A stretch of 36,914 nucleotides of DNA from Nanobdellota archaeon. Its GTDB lineage: Archaea; Nanobdellota; Nanobdellia; Woesearchaeales; GW2011-AR9. Position 1 is the first letter of the stretch, and each line of letters begins with the position of its first letter. The notes under the pieces were generated by a model. The model worked only from the letters and a program-made list of their open reading frames with translations, ran no database searches and was not told the origin of the DNA. Location of the stretch: positions 1-36,914 of the forward strand of contig JAUYPX010000024.1 of NCBI GenBank assembly GCA_030697505.1. Reading direction: 5' to 3'. The position numbers and the translations under genes were made by a program. Below, in pieces: positions 13,547 through 20,865 of this stretch.

Positions 13547-14443
13547 ATGAGAAAATTCATAATCCCTACACTTGTTATCGCTTTATTATTTTTGACTGCC
13601 TGCCAGCAGCAGCAGCAGCAAACTACCAAAGGCGCATATGTAGGCGGAACGCAGGGATTGCTGGCGGCATTCGAAGCTTTCGGTGTAGAAGAAAATAGTA
13701 TCTATAGCATCTTTGATGAAGAAGCCTTTCCCTTAGAATTAACCTTGCAGAATAAAGGAGAATATGCTGTTCAGCCCGGTGAAGTGACGGTCAAATTATT
13801 AGGGCCATCACAAGAAGAATTCTCTGGCTTGAAAGCCTGGGAATTGAAAAACAATCAGCCTCTAGAAGGGATATCTGAACTTGTTCCGGATGGAGGAGAA
13901 GAAACCTTGAGCTTTGCTTCCGATGCCAAGTACGCAAAAGAAGTTTCCGGATTAGTGGAGCGGGAATGGTTTGCCAACATCGAATATCACTACCAAACTT
14001 ACCTGCTGATCCCGGAGGTTTGCCTGAAAGAAGATCTCCAAGACCAGCGCGTCTGTAATGTTAAGGAACCAAAAAAATATTTCGTTTCCGGCGCTCCTAT
14101 CACTGTAAAGACTGTTGAAGAAGACACTGCTGGCAAAGGGATAGTCGCGCTTAAGATCTTAGTGAGTAATGTTGGGGCCAGCACCGCGAAAGTAACCAAG
14201 CCAGGAGAAGATTTCGGCGTGCGCAATGTCCTTTCCTACAGCCTTGATGATCCGGCCTGGGAATGTAAATCTGCGGGCAAATTAAATGAAGCCAGATTAG
14301 ACGACGGGCGGGCAGAGATTGTCTGTAAGTTGAAACAACCATTGGCTGACGGGCATGTCTCCACTAAGCAAGTTAAATTGACTCTCGATTACAAATATAG
14401 GGAATTGATCTCTGAGAAGCTGCGGATCAAGCAGAGCAGTTGA
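13547..14443 (+). CDS. Surface lipoprotein, unknown function (paralogue of 12176-13126)
   Basis: A 298-residue lipoprotein with a clear signal: MRK, hydrophobic core, and lipobox LTAC with Cys19, followed by a run of glutamines typical of a flexible tether. Two beta-rich halves follow, each with a strand like LTLQNKG and ILVSNVG, and paired cysteines in the second half. The overall layout and the terminal LDYKYRELISEKLRI match the upstream lipoprotein, so the two are diverged duplicates. Start is set by an AGAGGT ribosome binding site 6 bases upstream. Unlike most genes here it has a long structured leader. Function is unknown. Confidence 0.8.
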   Translation: MRKFIIPTLVIALLFLTACQQQQQQTTKGAYVGGTQGLLAAFEAFGVEENSIYSIFDEEAFPLELTLQNKGEYAVQPGEVTVKLLGPSQEEFSGLKAWELKNNQPLEGISELVPDGGEETLSFASDAKYAKEVSGLVEREWFANIEYHYQTYLLIPEVCLKEDLQDQRVCNVKEPKKYFVSGAPITVKTVEEDTAGKGIVALKILVSNVGASTAKVTKPGEDFGVRNVLSYSLDDPAWECKSAGKLNEARLDDGRAEIVCKLKQPLADGHVSTKQVKLTLDYKYRELISEKLRIKQSS

Positions 14444-14468
14444 TTTTTTATTTAAAATATTTTTTTAA
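14444..14468. terminator. T-rich terminator between convergent genes
   Basis: The 25-base gap between two convergent stop codons is nearly all A and T, with T runs on both strands, matching archaeal oligo-T termination. It probably serves both the lipoprotein and the metzincin gene. Confidence 0.5.
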
Positions 14469-15080
14469 CTATTTCTTCCCTTTACAAGTCGAATGCTTAT
14501 TCTGCCCGCATTCATTGATGTTGCAATAATATTCCAATGTTTCTTCATCGATACAAGTTTCAACACCGTCATAGATCAAATGGGCCATCACAGAACTCGG
14601 ACTGGTGAGATGATCTAGACCAAGAAAGTGGCCGTACTCATGCAGCGCAATCTTGTAAAACGCATCGCCATAAGTTGTATATACTCCTTTTTCTACTAAC
14701 CCTTGAATTTTATCTTCAATAAACACGATCTGAGTCAATTCTAGAGCGAATCCCATGGGATCGAATGATCCCGTTTCTGCTTTAAGTTGCTCATATCCGA
14801 GATTAGTTGCATCAATCTTGTAAAAGAATGCTTTGCTGCTCCTCTTTGGATCCAGAAAACCATACGGTTTCTCATCGGAATTAAAGCCTACAGAAAGAGG
14901 TATATCCATCTCAGCAGAATCAGCAGCTTCCAGCCATTCCCGTTGCGCTTCAGCAATTGCATTAACTTCCTGTTGAGAGAATTTGTAATCAAGCAGAATC
15001 TTATCCGGCTTTCCTTGGCAGGCTGTTAGAGCTAGTGCTGAAATGATGGGTACATAGTTTACTAATTTAGTTAATGACAT
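14469..15080 (-). CDS. Lipoprotein metzincin metallopeptidase
   Basis: The 203-residue protein starts with a lipoprotein signal (lipobox LTAC, Cys21). It carries the full metzincin zinc motif HEYGHFLGLDHL (His147, Glu148, His151, His157) followed by a Met-turn candidate in SSVMAHLIYDG (Met165). It therefore appears to be an active zinc endopeptidase of the matrixin/archaemetzincin-like clan, anchored outside the membrane. Four Cys near the end could form disulphides. It converges with the two lipoprotein genes and may process surface or neighbouring-cell proteins, which is inference. Confidence 0.88.
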   Translation of the reverse strand: MSLTKLVNYVPIISALALTACQGKPDKILLDYKFSQQEVNAIAEAQREWLEAADSAEMDIPLSVGFNSDEKPYGFLDPKRSSKAFFYKIDATNLGYEQLKAETGSFDPMGFALELTQIVFIEDKIQGLVEKGVYTTYGDAFYKIALHEYGHFLGLDHLTSPSSVMAHLIYDGVETCIDEETLEYYCNINECGQNKHSTCKGKK

Positions 15081-15104
15081 TTTCTTACCTAAAACACTTA
15101 GCTT

Positions 15105-15404
15105 TTATTCTTTCTTATTTATTTCTAATAAATCATTGATACGTTTCACGCTCAGCAAATGACTATTGTCTCCGAGCTTTTCGTTAACTATCAATTGTTG
15201 TCTTAAATTATTGCAAGCCCTACCAGCAACATATAGGGCAGCTCCCATATAAAATTGTTTAGGATCATCATGAGCATTAATTAGACTGAGTATCCCTACT
15301 ATCTCTGCTCCGTATCCTAAATAATGCCCCATTTTCCTAACCGAATCTAAAGAACCTACAACTACAAGATCTTTACAAAATCCAATCTTTTCTGTTAAAG
15401 TCAT
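15105..15404 (-). CDS. Small protein with hydrophobic segments, unknown function
   Basis: A protein of about 99 residues starting MTLTEKIGFC. It has two moderately hydrophobic stretches (YGAEIVGILSLINA and FYMGAALYVAGRA) and a charged end, suggesting a small membrane or membrane-associated protein. No family is recognised. The chosen ATG gives a short leader after a CTTTTAAAG box at 15461-15469; a GTG/ATG further up at 15425 is less likely. The metzincin gene follows 24 bases downstream. Confidence 0.55.
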   Translation of the reverse strand: MTLTEKIGFCKDLVVVGSLDSVRKMGHYLGYGAEIVGILSLINAHDDPKQFYMGAALYVAGRACNNLRQQLIVNEKLGDNSHLLSVKRINDLLEINKKE

Positions 15405-15487
15405 TTTATATCCCCAACAACACACTCAGAACCAGCTCTCACCCTAAAATAATGATATTTCTTTAAAAGAGTTTCTCTGAAATTAGT

Positions 15488-15691
15488 CTATCTCTCAAAC
15501 AACGTCTTATACAGGTCTAGCTTCCTCGTTTCAATATGAAGATTTCCTGTTGGGTGTTGTGAGTATAAGTTGCAGGCAGCCTCATAGCACGTTCGCGCCG
15601 TTGTATAATCATGTTTACTAATCGCTTTCTCCACTCTCTCCAGAACCTTCTCAATAAGGTCATCAAAAGACACTACATTTCCTTTAACCAT
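15488..15691 (-). CDS. Small helical-repeat protein, unknown function
   Basis: A 67-residue, all-helical protein. The middle (EKAISKHDYTTARTCYEAAC followed by NLYSQHP) has the spacing of a tetratricopeptide-like helical hairpin, a pattern common in small archaeal proteins. It may mediate protein contacts. The CTTTTAAAG box at 15713-15721 is centred 26 bases before the ATG, supporting this start and a leaderless mRNA. The same box precedes the next gene at 15404. Confidence 0.55.
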   Translation of the reverse strand: MVKGNVVSFDDLIEKVLERVEKAISKHDYTTARTCYEAACNLYSQHPTGNLHIETRKLDLYKTLFER

Positions 15692-15761
15692 ATCATAAGA
15701 TCAAAGTCGTTTCTTTAAAAGAATTTGCTTTGAAAATTAATTAGAATTGAGACGCGTAATT

Positions 15762-16376
15762 TTATCTTATTTTAGAGATGCACTCGTAAACTTCCCACAA
15801 AGAACCAACTATGTAGTTGGGAGAGTGTTTTTCTAAAATATGTTTAGGGTGGTAACCGGGGATTGCAATAACCTTGTTTCCAGCAAGTTTACCTTCTTTT
15901 ATATCATCTGTCCTGTCTCCAATGATAACACCATTAGACGTAGGAATATTTCTTTCTTGACATAATTGCTGAAACAAAGGAGTCTTATCACGTATTCCGC
16001 TGTATATTTGAAGAAAATACTTTCTAATTTCTAACTCATCAACTTCCCTTTCTGTAAGATGAGTCGGATGTTTTGTGACTAGAACTTGCGGTTTATCAAT
16101 TCTTTCCAAAGTCTCTATTGCTCCCGACATTAAGCGCAGCGGATCAGAAAGTTTAGAATAAATTTCAAAAAGTCTTGCTCCTATTTCTGCCTTTGGTAAA
16201 TGTATATTTCGCTCCAGGTAAAATTTCCATATGTCTCCATCGTAACAGGCAACTTCTTCATTTGTTGCTGGAGGAATGCTAAACTCTTCTAAAAACAAAT
16301 TTACTGCGTGAGTCATGCGTGGAAGATCATCAGTTAAAGTTCCGTTGTAATCCCAGATAACCAATTCTATGGACAT
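15762..16376 (-). CDS. HAD-superfamily phosphatase (phosphoglycolate-phosphatase-like)
   Basis: HAD motifs are in order: motif I WDYNGTLTDD (nucleophile Asp9 and Asn11 in place of the usual second Asp), motif II VLVTKHP (Thr), motif III Lys in RDKTPLFQQL, and motif IV IIGDRTDDIKEG. A helical cap lies between motifs I and II. DxNGT in place of DxDGT is seen in some archaeal phosphoglycolate-phosphatase-like enzymes. The substrate is unknown; repair-type dephosphorylation of 2-phosphoglycolate or a nucleotide is possible. A TATA box near 16410-16417 gives a short leader. Confidence 0.85.
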   Translation of the reverse strand: MSIELVIWDYNGTLTDDLPRMTHAVNLFLEEFSIPPATNEEVACYDGDIWKFYLERNIHLPKAEIGARLFEIYSKLSDPLRLMSGAIETLERIDKPQVLVTKHPTHLTEREVDELEIRKYFLQIYSGIRDKTPLFQQLCQERNIPTSNGVIIGDRTDDIKEGKLAGNKVIAIPGYHPKHILEKHSPNYIVGSLWEVYECISKIR

Positions 16377-16419
16377 TACGCTAATTGAAGAATGAACTGT
16401 TTTAAAGAATTTATATAGA

Positions 16420-16608
16420 TCAAAATATAGTTTGTTCTGATTCTTTTGTTCCCAACTTGGCGATCGCTTTCATGGCTAAATCTTCTGTAAAGATATTTTC
16501 TTTGCATCTTGGACACTGTCTTGCTTCAAATTCTTTCCCTTTATACTCTACAGCAGTTTTATCTATAGGCACATTACAGTACATGCATATCCTTTTGTTT
16601 GCGACCAT
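16420..16608 (-). CDS. Small zinc-finger protein, third gene of the AbrB-PIN operon (YgiT/MqsA-like)
   Basis: A 62-residue protein with two Cys pairs (CMYC near residue 8 and CPRC near residue 32) flanking a short beta segment, then a helix (FTEDLAMKAIAKL). This resembles the zinc-binding amino-terminal module of YgiT/MqsA antitoxins, but no DNA-binding part is present. The ATG at 16608 follows the PIN-gene stop by two bases and has GGAAGAGGAT as ribosome binding site, so the longer frame from 16653 is rejected. Its role as a third toxin-antitoxin component is inference. Confidence 0.65.
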   Translation of the reverse strand: MVANKRICMYCNVPIDKTAVEYKGKEFEARQCPRCKENIFTEDLAMKAIAKLGTKESEQTIF

Positions 16609-16610
16609 TT

Positions 16611-17045
16611 TTATCCTCTTCCTTCTTCTTTCAATAACTGCAATGTTTTCCACGTACTGATAATAGGAATTCCAGTATATTCTTTCAAAGAGAGCAAATC
16701 TTCATCGCCGCTGACAAGATAATCAGCTTTTACGCTTTCTGCACATTCGAGGAATTTATTATCTTTTTCATCTCTGCAAAATTTCAGGTTCAATTTTTGG
16801 GCAATAACCAAATGAGAAAGTGAAGCAATTTTTTGCATTATCTGATCCGGCGTTAATTGTGCTCTCTTCATAACTTCATTAAATTTCGGTCTCTTAATCA
16901 CTTCCTCAATCTCAGTGAGAATTTCTCCAGTAATGTATAATATTGCCTTTCCTTGTTCTATTTTTCTAAATAGTTCAGCTTCATTCCTTTCCCAAAAGAA
17001 AGCCGAAACAATAGTGTTAGTATCAAGAACTAATTTAAGCGACAT
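16611..17045 (-). CDS. PIN-domain ribonuclease toxin (VapC-like)
   Basis: The protein starts MSLKLVLDTNTIVSAFFW, a PIN-domain first strand with catalytic Asp, and retains EIEEV (acidic), CRDEKDNKFLECAESVKAD and YLVSGDEDLL. The acidic residues needed to bind Mg2+ are therefore present. PIN toxins cleave tRNA or rRNA. It overlaps the upstream AbrB-family antitoxin gene and is followed by the zinc-finger gene. The start at 17045 gives the family-standard amino terminus; 17054 would add three residues. Confidence 0.85.
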   Translation of the reverse strand: MSLKLVLDTNTIVSAFFWERNEAELFRKIEQGKAILYITGEILTEIEEVIKRPKFNEVMKRAQLTPDQIMQKIASLSHLVIAQKLNLKFCRDEKDNKFLECAESVKADYLVSGDEDLLSLKEYTGIPIISTWKTLQLLKEEGRG

Positions 17046-17298
17046 TTCTAACATCTTTAATAGCTTTCTTTACATCCGCTCTTGTTAGCCCCGCTTGCTT
17101 TGCTGCTTTTTGTAATGGCTTTGCTATCTCATCAAATGTCTTTTTAATTGCTGGTGTTTCTATCTTCTTTAAAATTACAGTTCCGCCTTCCCCAAATATC
17201 ATGAACTGGTCTGATTTCTTTATTCCCATCTCATTCCTTAATGAAGAGGGAATGACTACTTGTCCTTTTTCAGATATTCTCGTCAGTTCAACTTGCAT
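17035..17298 (-). CDS. AbrB/SpoVT-family antitoxin
   Basis: The first 45 residues are a swapped-hairpin AbrB DNA-binding domain (LTRISEKGQVVIPSSLRNEMGI). The remaining 40 residues form a basic helical tail likely to wrap the PIN toxin. It overlaps the toxin start. A TATA box (AGTATATAAG, around 17323-17332) sits 29 bases upstream of the ATG. Family behaviour predicts that it represses its own promoter, alone or with the toxin. Confidence 0.85.
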   Translation of the reverse strand: MQVELTRISEKGQVVIPSSLRNEMGIKKSDQFMIFGEGGTVILKKIETPAIKKTFDEIAKPLQKAAKQAGLTRADVKKAIKDVRNVA

Positions 17299-17322
17299 GT
17301 AAGATATGTAAACCGCGTCTTA

Positions 17323-17332
17323 CTTATATACT
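17323..17332 (-). promoter_or_regulatory. TATA box of the AbrB-PIN-zinc-finger operon
   Basis: GTATATAAGT-type box on the minus strand about 29 bases before the antitoxin ATG; the mRNA is probably nearly leaderless. Confidence 0.5.
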
Positions 17333-17385
17333 TTTCTATTTTCAACTCTATAAAACTTTCCGTTAAACTTTATGTAAAACTGAAT

Positions 17386-18342
17386 CTACCTACTTCCCAC
17401 TAACATCACAAAAGCCAAGAAACTTTCCAACTGAATATATTCATCGCTGCCTTCTACCATCCTGAATTCTACTTCGCCGCACTTATCCACCAATTCAACT
17501 TTCTTTTTATCTTCTAACTTCAAATTCCAGATCTCTTTCTGGATCTGCCTGATGACGTCCAACCCAGACAAGCCGTAATCCAGCATCAAGGACAATAATT
17601 TCTTTCTGGATTCTAAGAAATTACCTTTCGCAGCTAATGATAACACTTCATTTACTTCTTTCGGCTTAGCGACCGAGGCCATGGAGAAAATCAATTCCGA
17701 AGTAATACCTTTTCCCATCACGGCGCAGCTCTGCATGATATTCTCTAATCGCCGCACATCTCCGTCGCAAACTTCATACAACGCTTCCTTTGCTTCAGGA
17801 CTGATCGACAATCCTTCTTCTTTGGCAATCTTCTCAACCACGGCAAAAATCTCTTCCTTACTCAAAGGCTTAAACCGAAACACTGCGCATCTACTCTGTA
17901 TCGGATCAAGAATTTTAGACGAATAGTTACACGATAAAATAAATCGGCAAGTTTTAGTATAATTCTCCATCGTTCTGCGTAATGCCTGCTGCGCTTCTCG
18001 AGTCAAGGCATCACTTTCATCCAGATAGATCAATTTGAAGGGCACCTCGCCGATCGCCTTCGTCCTGGCAAAATCTTTTACCTTCACCCTAACTACATCA
18101 ATACCACGTTCATCAGATGCATTCAGCTCTAACGTATTCTCGCGCCAATTTTCGCCAAATAATTCCCTGGCAATCACTAAAGAAAGGGTAGTCTTACCCA
18201 CTCCAGCTGGACCGGAAAACAACAGATGCGGCATATTCCTTGATTCTACGAAGGCCTTGATCTTCTCTACGATTTCCTTTTGGCCTTTAATGTCAGCAAA
18301 CGTCGCCGGCCGGTACTTTTCTGTCCAGATAGAAGAACTCAT
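17386..18342 (-). CDS. rfcS: Replication factor C small subunit
   Basis: The AAA+ clamp-loader small subunit that opens and loads PCNA at primer ends. Visible motifs are the amino-terminal WTEKYRP, Walker A GPAGVGKT (44-51), Walker B LIYLDESD (residues 104-111), the arginine-finger motif SRC (150-152) in DPIQSRCAVFRF, sensor 2 GDVRRLEN, and the helical collar domain at the carboxy end. The 318-residue length is standard. A TATA box centred at 18368 puts the start of transcription at the ATG. The large subunit gene is not in the window. Confidence 0.95.
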   Translation of the reverse strand: MSSSIWTEKYRPATFADIKGQKEIVEKIKAFVESRNMPHLLFSGPAGVGKTTLSLVIARELFGENWRENTLELNASDERGIDVVRVKVKDFARTKAIGEVPFKLIYLDESDALTREAQQALRRTMENYTKTCRFILSCNYSSKILDPIQSRCAVFRFKPLSKEEIFAVVEKIAKEEGLSISPEAKEALYEVCDGDVRRLENIMQSCAVMGKGITSELIFSMASVAKPKEVNEVLSLAAKGNFLESRKKLLSLMLDYGLSGLDVIRQIQKEIWNLKLEDKKKVELVDKCGEVEFRMVEGSDEYIQLESFLAFVMLVGSR

Positions 18343-18364
18343 CTTTATCCCTGTAAAACGCTAC

Positions 18365-18372
18365 TATATAAG
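18365..18372 (-). promoter_or_regulatory. TATA box of rfcS
   Basis: CTTATATA on the minus strand, centred 26 bases before the rfcS ATG, suggests a leaderless mRNA. Confidence 0.55.
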
Positions 18373-18398
18373 TTTTGTTGGTGATAAGCGATCAAACC

Positions 18399-18632
18399 CT
18401 AAAAATTCCACAACAATAAACTGGTCAATCCATCCTGCCCGCGCATCGCTGATAACCAGCTTAAAACATCGGAAAGAGAGACGTTAAAAAAGAATACTAA
18501 GATCAGCGCCGCCAACAGGATAAAAAAGAACAATTGGATAGAATTGATGATCGCCTTGACTACAAAAAAGATCACCACCGCCAGCAATAGTATTGACACA
18601 AAAGGATGCGATACAAAAGCAGAGATATCCAT
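18399..18632 (-). CDS. Small membrane protein, unknown function
   Basis: A 77-residue protein with two long hydrophobic segments (about residues 10-30 and 32-52) and a carboxy-terminal amphipathic part. No family is recognised. A TTAAAT-type TATA box around 18654-18662 is centred 26 bases before the ATG. It is upstream of rfcS, but with a separate rfcS promoter between them. Confidence 0.55.
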   Translation of the reverse strand: MDISAFVSHPFVSILLLAVVIFFVVKAIINSIQLFFFILLAALILVFFFNVSLSDVLSWLSAMRGQDGLTSLLLWNF

Positions 18633-18737
18633 CTCAAAAAGAGAAAAGTGAAACTATTTAATTATTTCTACTTATTATTACCATCATTATTTTCATGATT
18701 ACTGAGAAGGATCTAAAAAATATTTTTTTAATCAGAA

Positions 18738-18830
18738 TTACGCGGCAATAAAAACATCCTCTAAATCTTCCGGATCCCCTTGCGTATAACGATAGTGCAA
18801 AAGATCCTGCACATATTTCTGTAAAGCCAT
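18738..18830 (-). CDS. Predicted 30-residue micro-protein downstream of the PRC-barrel gene
   Basis: An ATG at 18830 opens a 30-codon frame, MALQKYVQDLLHYRYTQGDP and then ten more residues, ending TAA. It starts 4 bases after the stop of the PRC-barrel gene, with a GGTGAAG Shine-Dalgarno sequence about 10 bases upstream inside that gene's last codons. The peptide is amphipathic-helical, then acidic. Tight coupling and the ribosome binding site argue for translation; no homologue is known to me. Confidence 0.5.
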   Translation of the reverse strand: MALQKYVQDLLHYRYTQGDPEDLEDVFIAA

Positions 18831-18834
18831 CTCT

Positions 18835-19110
18835 TTATTCTTCACCTTCGTCGACACTGCTGCCGGCGGGAGCTGCGCTCTTGGATATGACAAAGATATC
18901 TCCTATGGCTTTAACCATCTGATGAGGAACGATAACTCCTTTAGCGCTCCCTAAAACCCGGCTTAAGTAAGAGTTTTTAGTCGCCTTAATTTTCCAACCA
19001 GAAACCTTATTATTGTGCACGATGCTGTCTTCGACGTCTCCAAAATAATCTCCGGCATCGGTAAAAACCTTTAATTCGTACGTTTCCGTAACCTTCTTCA
19101 TCTTTAGCAT
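18835..19110 (-). CDS. PRC-barrel domain protein
   Basis: A 91-residue protein with a PRC-barrel-like beta domain: an early LKVFTDAGDYFGDVEDSI strand pair and RVLGSAKGVIVPHQMVKAIGDIFVI closing the barrel. In archaea such proteins are small cytoplasmic adaptors, linked to RNA metabolism or cell division (CdpB-type). Start at 19110 (MLKMKKV) is fixed by a GAGGTG Shine-Dalgarno sequence about 11 bases upstream; the longer frame from 19128 begins inside that site. The promoter contains a perfect 14-base palindrome. Confidence 0.75.
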   Translation of the reverse strand: MLKMKKVTETYELKVFTDAGDYFGDVEDSIVHNNKVSGWKIKATKNSYLSRVLGSAKGVIVPHQMVKAIGDIFVISKSAAPAGSSVDEGEE

Positions 19111-19145
19111 TTTGAATGACCACCTCACTGGTATAAAATCACTTT

Positions 19146-19159
19146 AATTGAGCTCAATT
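19146..19159. promoter_or_regulatory. Perfect 14-bp palindrome, likely operator of the PRC-barrel gene
   Basis: AATTGAGCTCAATT lies directly downstream of the minus-strand TATA box and before the expected transcription start near 19136. A repressor bound there would block polymerase loading. Confidence 0.55.
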
Positions 19160-19166
19160 TATATAC
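19158..19166 (-). promoter_or_regulatory. TATA box of the PRC-barrel gene
   Basis: The minus strand reads AGTATATAAATTGAG across this point. The start of transcription would be near 19136, with a 26-base leader containing GAGGTG. Confidence 0.55.
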
Positions 19167-19286
19167 TTTTCTATAGTATAAGAGGGGAAAAATCATTATT
19201 TTCGTTATTTAATCCCTTAGCGCCAAGAGCGACCGTGTTTACGATAAAGAGAGAAATCTTAAAAAGTATCCTAACCTACAAAAAAT

Positions 19287-19976
19287 ATGAATAACCTCAA
19301 CATCATTGGTACTTCACATATCGCCAAGCAAAGCATTGAAGAGATCAAGAAAGCAGTAGAAGAGTTCCAGCCGCAGATCATTGCGGTAGAATTAGATGCT
19401 CAGAGAGCGACCGCTTTGATGCAGGAGCAGAAAGGCAAAGCTTCTTTTCGAGATATCCGAAAAATCGGTATCAAAGGCTATGCCTTTGTGAAGATTGGCC
19501 ATTACATCCAGCAGAAATTAGGTAAGAGTGTTGGTGTTTCGCCTGGTTCAGAGATGAAAACTGCGCTGGAGATCGCCCATATAAAAAATCTTCAGGTTGC
19601 TTTGATTGACCAGCCTATCAATATTACGCTCAAAAACTTCTCCAAAGAATTGACCTGGAAAGAAAAGTGGCGCTTCTTCAGCGACTTGGTAAAAGGCCTG
19701 CTCTTTCCCAAGAGACAGATGAAAAATTATGGCCTGGAAGAATTTGACTTGCGTAAAGTTCCTGAAGAAAAGGTCATTCTTAAGATCATCAACCAGATGA
19801 AGAAGCAATATCCGAGCATCTACAAAACTATTATTTCCGACCGGGATAAATACATGGTCAAGCAGCTGGTGAAAATAATGCGTGAACATCCTGAGAAGAA
19901 AATACTGGCTGTCGTTGGCGCAGGACACCAAGAAGGCATGAATAAGTTGCTCTTGAAAGTAGATATTGTGAGATGA
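19287..19976 (+). CDS. TraB-family protein
   Basis: The family signature is complete: GTSHIAKQS at residues 8-16, AVELDAQRATAL at about 33-44, and a late VVGAGHQEGM. TraB-domain proteins share the ChaN/Tiki erythromycin-esterase-like fold and are thought to be peptidase-like, though most archaeal members have no proven substrate. Unlike longer archaeal TraB proteins, this 229-residue form has no carboxy-terminal membrane helices. CTTAAAAAGT at 19258-19267 is centred about 25 bases before the ATG, suggesting a leaderless mRNA. Confidence 0.85.
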   Translation: MNNLNIIGTSHIAKQSIEEIKKAVEEFQPQIIAVELDAQRATALMQEQKGKASFRDIRKIGIKGYAFVKIGHYIQQKLGKSVGVSPGSEMKTALEIAHIKNLQVALIDQPINITLKNFSKELTWKEKWRFFSDLVKGLLFPKRQMKNYGLEEFDLRKVPEEKVILKIINQMKKQYPSIYKTIISDRDKYMVKQLVKIMREHPEKKILAVVGAGHQEGMNKLLLKVDIVR

Positions 19977-20014
19977 ATTGTGTGTATTTCTAAAGGACAA
20001 TTTTCAGTAAGAAT

Positions 20015-20024
20015 CTTTATAAAG
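20015..20024 (+). promoter_or_regulatory. TATA box of the RNase P RNA gene
   Basis: The symmetric CTTTATAAAG is centred about 25 bases before the proposed RNA 5' end at 20044. Confidence 0.65.
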
Positions 20025-20043
20025 TCCCCTCATAAAAACAATA

Positions 20044-20366
20044 CTGGTAGTAGTGGCAGAAAGCCTAGGGTTATCAACTCAGGAAAGTCCGCCCACCTAA
20101 AACAGGCCACTTTCGGTAAGAAAGATGGGGAAATCCCATGTCCCTGGCTCAGAAACGACACGTCCATAATCGAGGATGATTGAATGGCGAAATGTGCTGA
20201 GAAGCGCATGAGTTAACCCCTTGACGTTGATTATGGGAACGATGAAACGGCGAACACTGGCTGGTGCAAGTCAGATTTGACGCATAGTAGAATGCTTTCA
20301 CAAGCTATCGGCAATCACACGGTTGCTTTGGGCTTGACAAAAGGCGGCTTATGCACACTCTACCAA
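20044..20366 (+). ncRNA. rnpB: RNase P RNA (archaeal type)
   Basis: The catalytic RNA of RNase P. The universal P4-proximal block AGGAAAGTCC is at 20081-20090. A CAGAAACGACACGTCC segment lies near 20150-20165. The 3' conserved block GACAAAAGGCGGCTTATG is near 20335-20352. The ends pair through GGTAG (20046-20050) with CTACC (20360-20364), forming P1. A TATA box sits at the right distance upstream and a T-run with a short hairpin follows. The gap has no real ORF. The length of about 320 bases fits archaeal type A RNA. Its protein partner Rpp29 is encoded at 92-346. Confidence 0.92.
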
Positions 20367-20386
20367 CTTTTTTGAAAAAAAAGTTG
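20365..20386 (+). terminator. Terminator of the RNase P RNA gene
   Basis: AACTTTTTT and AAAAAAGTT can pair around a short loop directly after the P1 strand, and the T run itself is an archaeal termination signal. Confidence 0.5.
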
Positions 20387-20428
20387 ATTAAAAACCTGTA
20401 AGTGGGAATAGTACAATTTTGAGTTCTC

Positions 20429-20833
20429 ATGATCAACAAAAATTACATCGTAAATGGAGCAACTACTGCTACTTCTTTAGCACTTGGAACGTACAATGAA
20501 ATTCTTCAGAAAAGAGTACAAAATCATGAACTAGAATGGCATCCTATTCTAGGGCAAGGCTCAGATATCGCCGCAGGAGCAATGTTCACTGCGTTATTTC
20601 TCATGTTCAATCACTATAAAGAACAGAAATATAACCATAAACTCATCGACTGGACTGCTCCTTTAGCTGCCGGAACCTTATGTACCATTGGAGAAATTAC
20701 CAGCATCATGGGAGATATATTTGATCCAAAAGATATCGCTGCCTATTGGCTGGGAGCGGGGATAGCGTATGTTGTTCACAGAGCCTTTGCGACAAATACG
20801 CTGGAAGGAAAAATTACACCTAAATCTTTATAA
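20429..20833 (+). CDS. Integral membrane protein, unknown function
   Basis: The 134-residue protein has four hydrophobic stretches (about residues 8-22, 46-60, 75-92 and 103-118). A FDPKDIAAYWLGAGIAYVVHR segment near the end resembles VanZ-like or related small membrane proteins, but the match is too weak to name. It lies between the RNase P RNA and a His-rich gene, and no strong promoter or ribosome binding site is visible. Confidence 0.6.
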   Translation: MINKNYIVNGATTATSLALGTYNEILQKRVQNHELEWHPILGQGSDIAAGAMFTALFLMFNHYKEQKYNHKLIDWTAPLAAGTLCTIGEITSIMGDIFDPKDIAAYWLGAGIAYVVHRAFATNTLEGKITPKSL

Positions 20834-20834
20834 T
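20826..20834 (+). promoter_or_regulatory. TATA box of the DUF5662-like gene
   Basis: CTTTATAAT overlaps the end of the preceding gene and is centred about 36 bases before the ATG at 20866, giving a leader of about 10 bases. Confidence 0.45.
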
Positions 20835-20865
20835 CTTACCCCTATAACAATAAGTAAGAGCAAAT

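Noticed and set aside
19980..20183. A 67-codon frame within the RNase P RNA
   Set aside because: The region is fully explained by conserved RNase P RNA blocks and end pairing.
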